A DNA stretch of 45,169 nt from an uncultured Pirellulaceae bacterium (GTDB lineage: Bacteria; Planctomycetota; Planctomycetia; Pirellulales; Pirellulaceae), in NCBI GenBank assembly GCA_937921995.1, contig CAKZVF010000260.1, positions 1 to 45,169 on the forward strand, given 5' to 3'. The stretch's first letter is position 1, and the number at the start of each line of letters is the position of its first letter. A program made the translations under genes and the position numbers. The notes under the pieces were generated by a model, which was given only the letters and a program-made list of their open reading frames with translations, was not told where the DNA came from and made no database searches. Positions 44,505-45,169 of the stretch are shown here, piece by piece.

Positions 44505-45169
44505 CTACGGTTTCTCAAACCAACCGGTACTTAAACCCAAGTCTTTTTCGCGTCCCCACATCAGCATCAAAGTGTACGGAATGACAAACGCGCTGAAGCC
44601 AACGGCGACGTCCGATAGCCGCTCGAATTCGTCACCGAAGTTGCGCGAAAGCATTAAAAACAGCAAGCCGCAACTTCCCACAGCCGCAGCGAAAATCAAG
44701 GCCGCTGGCGAGGGCCCGAAACGTTTTGTGCACAGAATCAAAACAGACAGCGGCAGCAGCATGAAACCGTGCAAACAAATTGAAACGACCAGCAACTGAA
44801 GGTACTCGATTCCAACCAGCGAAAAATCAAATGAACGGAAGAAGGTCAATATGACGCCGACAATGGCCATCAGTTGAAAGATGTCCAACAGTGACGTTCG
44901 TGGAGTAATCGGCGTTTCATTATAATTCAACCGCCAACGCATTGCCTCTTTTGCAATTCCATTGACCACTGCCAGAGACAACCACCATACCGGCACCACG
45001 CCGGCGATGAACTTCATGTTCTCCATCAGCGGTTGGTACGATTGCGGGCTGAAGGCGAAGAAGCCCCATCGCCCAACTCCGGCGCTGAGCAACGCAGCGA
45101 TAAACAACAGCACGCAGGCGGCGAATTTTTTCAACGGAGAGCTGACCCCTAACGTAAACCACCATGCGG
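44505..45169 (-). CDS. Polytopic membrane protein, 5' end probably outside window
   Basis: At least 209 residues, with about five or six hydrophobic helices (for example FAACVLLFIAALLSAGVG at the visible start, FIAGVVPVWWLSLAVV, LMAIVGVILTFF, LLVVSICLHGFMLLPLSVLIL, AALIFAAAVGSCGLLFLML and VGFSAFVIPYTLMLMWG). The frame stays open past TTG 45134 to the right edge, adding WWFTLGVSSPLK-like sequence, so the true start is likely beyond the window. No motif or family recognised. It ends with a short hydrophilic tail at 44505. Function unknown. Confidence 0.7.
   Translation of the reverse strand, partial: AWWFTLGVSSPLKKFAACVLLFIAALLSAGVGRWGFFAFSPQSYQPLMENMKFIAGVVPVWWLSLAVVNGIAKEAMRWRLNYNETPITPRTSLLDIFQLMAIVGVILTFFRSFDFSLVGIEYLQLLVVSICLHGFMLLPLSVLILCTKRFGPSPAALIFAAAVGSCGLLFLMLSRNFGDEFERLSDVAVGFSAFVIPYTLMLMWGREKDLGLSTGWFEKP

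Noticed and set aside
44422..44799. Plus-strand frame of 125 codons near the right edge
   Set aside because: It lies mostly opposite a convincing multi-helix membrane protein and has no protein-like features.

Overview
The window looks like chromosomal DNA of a planctomycete, probably of the Pirellulaceae (Rhodopirellula/Blastopirellula relatives). This is inferred from gene content: a lipoprotein with a DUF1559-like C-terminus, an SHD1 (SLA1 homology 1) protein, a ThuA-like secreted protein, a secreted nickel superoxide dismutase, an OleA-like thiolase, signal peptidases with zinc-ribbon insertions, and large proteins pairing small recognisable domains with long low-complexity linkers. Genes are mostly monocistronic or in short runs on both strands. 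No phage, integrase, transposase, CRISPR array or rRNA was seen.

Region by region. 1-2100: the end of a thioredoxin gene with its terminator, a truncated cutC remnant, a strong bidirectional terminator and a class I amidotransferase-like protein that has lost its nucleophilic cysteine. 2109-3182: a stand-alone OleA-like ketoacyl synthase. 3604-8600: two paralogous membrane-anchored proteins with thioredoxin-like C-termini flanking a divergent DUF1559-like lipoprotein. 8708-11637: a B12-binding radical SAM protein and a GT21-like glycosyltransferase. 12334-16017: rimI, rlmN, a ThuA-like protein and apt. 16120-18306: an SHD1/beta-propeller protein. 18323-22563: a two-gene unit with a 4-nt overlap: a GalU-like protein lacking the nucleotide-binding signature, and a GHMP-kinase/nucleotidyltransferase fusion in the reverse order of the known FKP enzymes. 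23054-29769: sodN, three glycosyltransferase-type genes and galE. 29759-32208: a zinc-ribbon membrane protein, upp and a DedA/VTT protein. 32286-36492: two signal peptidase I homologues, one apparently a lipoprotein, then an lptB-like ATPase overlapping the second. 36589-43799: a small membrane protein, TerC, a J-like membrane protein, a TrhO-RluA fusion and two small membrane proteins. 43894-45169: tRNA-Lys(UUU) with a terminator, then a membrane protein running off the window.

Functionally the window is rich in envelope and sugar-nucleotide genes: sugar activation (GalU-like, GHMP/NTase fusion, GalE), glycosyl transfer (GT21-like, GT4, two divergent GTs), protein export (two signal peptidases), LPS transport (LptB-like) and several lipoproteins or anchored proteins. 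RNA modification (RlmN, TrhO-RluA) and nucleobase salvage (Apt, Upp) are also present. Three intergenic elements with matching terminal inverted repeats (12875, 14121, 22884) form a probable non-autonomous repeat family.

All identifications come from reading motifs by eye. No alignment, profile search or structure prediction was run.
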